NCBI RefSeq assembly: GCF_002214365.1
Contig: NZ_CP014854.1
Span: forward strand, 1,550,001-1,614,000
Reading direction: 5' to 3'
Length of the DNA: 64,000 nt
Source: Thermococcus celer Vu 13 = JCM 8558
GTDB lineage: Archaea; Methanobacteriota_B; Thermococci; Thermococcales; Thermococcaceae
The first letter of the stretch is position 1. Each line of letters opens with the position of its first letter. The notes under the pieces are model-generated. The model did no database searches. It was given only the letters and a program-made list of their open reading frames with translations, and was not told where the DNA came from. Positions 63,187 through 64,000 of this stretch are shown here, piece by piece. The position numbers and the translations under genes are program-made.

Positions 63187-64000
63187 ATGATAGTAGGTAA
63201 CGTCGGCCTCGATAGCTCGGCCCGCTTTGCCTTCCAGAGCCACGCCCACACCGACCACTTCGTCAGCGGGGAGATCATCTTCGCCACCAGGCCCACGAAG
63301 TTCCTCAGCCACCTCAGGAAGGGCGGCTTTTACAGGGAGGTCAGGTTTGGAAGGAGGTTCTACCTCGGCGACTTTAAGGCGAGGCTCTACCCGGCCGGCC
63401 ACATGCTCGGCTCCGCAGGGATAAAGCTGTGGCTCGATAACGGGACGGTATTCTACACGGGCGACACCAAGTGGTTCAGGCTGAGAACGGCCGAGAAGAG
63501 TCGCTTTCCCAGGGCGGACGTTCTCATCATAGAGGCGACCTTCGGGGTCCCGAGCTTCACGTTTCCCTCCCCCAGGGAAGCCGAGAAGAGACTGGTGGCC
63601 TTCGTTGAGGAGGCGCTGGATAGGGGAAAGAGGCCCGTCCTCTACGTCAACCAGACGGGAAAGGCCCAGGAGGTCATGAAGATACTCGACGTCCATGGCT
63701 ACACCGTCAAAGTCCCTCGAGAGGCTCTGAAGGTGGCGCGCGTTTACTCGAAGTTCGGGGTCTCGTTTGACAACGTCTCCCCCGATGGCGACGTCGTCCT
63801 GCGCTCCCACCGCTCCCCCCGCGTTGAGAACTCGCTCTCCCCCTGGGAGCTGACGGTTTCCGGTTTTGGCGACCTGAAGCTCAGCAACCACGCGGACTTC
63901 TGGGAGCTGATGAGGATAGTTGAAAAAGTAGATCCCGAACGGGTTTTCACGGTTTACGGTTTTGCCCGGGAGTTCGCCAGAATTCTACGGGGGCTCGGCT
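63187..64000 (+). CDS. Metallo-beta-lactamase-fold exonuclease-like protein (3' end beyond window)
   Basis: About 271 residues visible, beginning MIVGNVGLDSSARFAFQSHA. The metal site is present: SHAHTDHFVSGE (HxHxDH), YPAGHMLGSAG, and FYTGDTKWF. The segment SNHADFWELMRIVEKVDPER near residue 237 corresponds to the beta-CASP-like HAD motif, so it belongs with the exonuclease/mRNA 3'-end-processing relatives. A shorter beta-CASP than CPSF73 is likely. The frame is still open at the last base. AATATACT-type AT-rich sequence just upstream should hold the promoter shared with the divergent ABC gene. Confidence 0.85.
   Translation, partial: MIVGNVGLDSSARFAFQSHAHTDHFVSGEIIFATRPTKFLSHLRKGGFYREVRFGRRFYLGDFKARLYPAGHMLGSAGIKLWLDNGTVFYTGDTKWFRLRTAEKSRFPRADVLIIEATFGVPSFTFPSPREAEKRLVAFVEEALDRGKRPVLYVNQTGKAQEVMKILDVHGYTVKVPREALKVARVYSKFGVSFDNVSPDGDVVLRSHRSPRVENSLSPWELTVSGFGDLKLSNHADFWELMRIVEKVDPERVFTVYGFAREFARILRGLG

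Overview
The window is a gene-dense archaeal chromosome segment, almost certainly from a Thermococcus species (Thermococcales, Euryarchaeota). Evidence: archaeal topoisomerase VI, eIF1A, eIF6, TFB, RIO1, Dim2, FEN1, CDC48 and L39e/L31e/LX/S19e; purine-rich GGTGA-type ribosome binding sites with TATA boxes at the usual archaeal spacing; Thermococcales-type CRISPR repeats; and a homologue of the Thermococcales-only PCNA inhibitor TIP between a methyltransferase and glmS. Most genes are GC-rich, with frequent 4-base stop/start overlaps.

Layout. 1-4.4 kb (minus): topoisomerase VI A (cut by the window edge) and B, then Dim2-type KH protein, RIO1 kinase and eIF1A. 4.6-7 kb (plus): metal ABC transporter ATPase and permease with a palindromic upstream region, coupled to RNase HII. 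7-17.2 kb: GT-C glycosyltransferase, RNA-methyltransferase-like protein, TIP, glmS-aglB (N-glycosylation), a ParB-like protein, a methyltransferase, a thiamine-binding-type protein, adenylate kinase and a DUF2258 protein. 17.2-18.45 kb has no genes: a nested inverted repeat (possible small RNA), a hairpin, a 7-repeat/6-spacer CRISPR array read on the minus strand, and its AT-rich leader; no cas genes are present. 18.4-39.6 kb is mostly housekeeping: Maf, PINA, MinD-like and GPN GTPases, asparagine synthetase, an exported CWB2 protein, glycosyltransferase, Sua5, TPR protein, a DUF4143 ATPase preceded by a 34-bp operator/TATA array, serS, moeA, CDC48, PRC-barrel, phosphoesterase and DUF365.

39.8-49.85 kb is an accessory block of four same-strand, overlapping genes: a giant DUF1156 DNA methylase with two CxxC pairs, a DUF499 AAA+ ATPase with a C-terminal beta-rich segment, an unrecognised 176-residue protein, and a SNF2-type helicase ending in a DUF3883 domain with nuclease-like residues. 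It looks like a complete modification/restriction-type antiviral operon and is the strongest candidate for an undescribed system.

49.9-64 kb returns to core genes: ADP-forming acyl-CoA synthetase alpha subunit, FEN1, a transcription factor B gene broken by a single-base frameshift, PDCD5-like protein, S19e, a CRM-domain protein, a PP-loop ATPase, LX/eIF6/L31e/L39e, methylmalonyl-CoA mutase, an ABC-2 exporter with a large exported partner, and the start of a metallo-beta-lactamase-fold nuclease cut by the window end.
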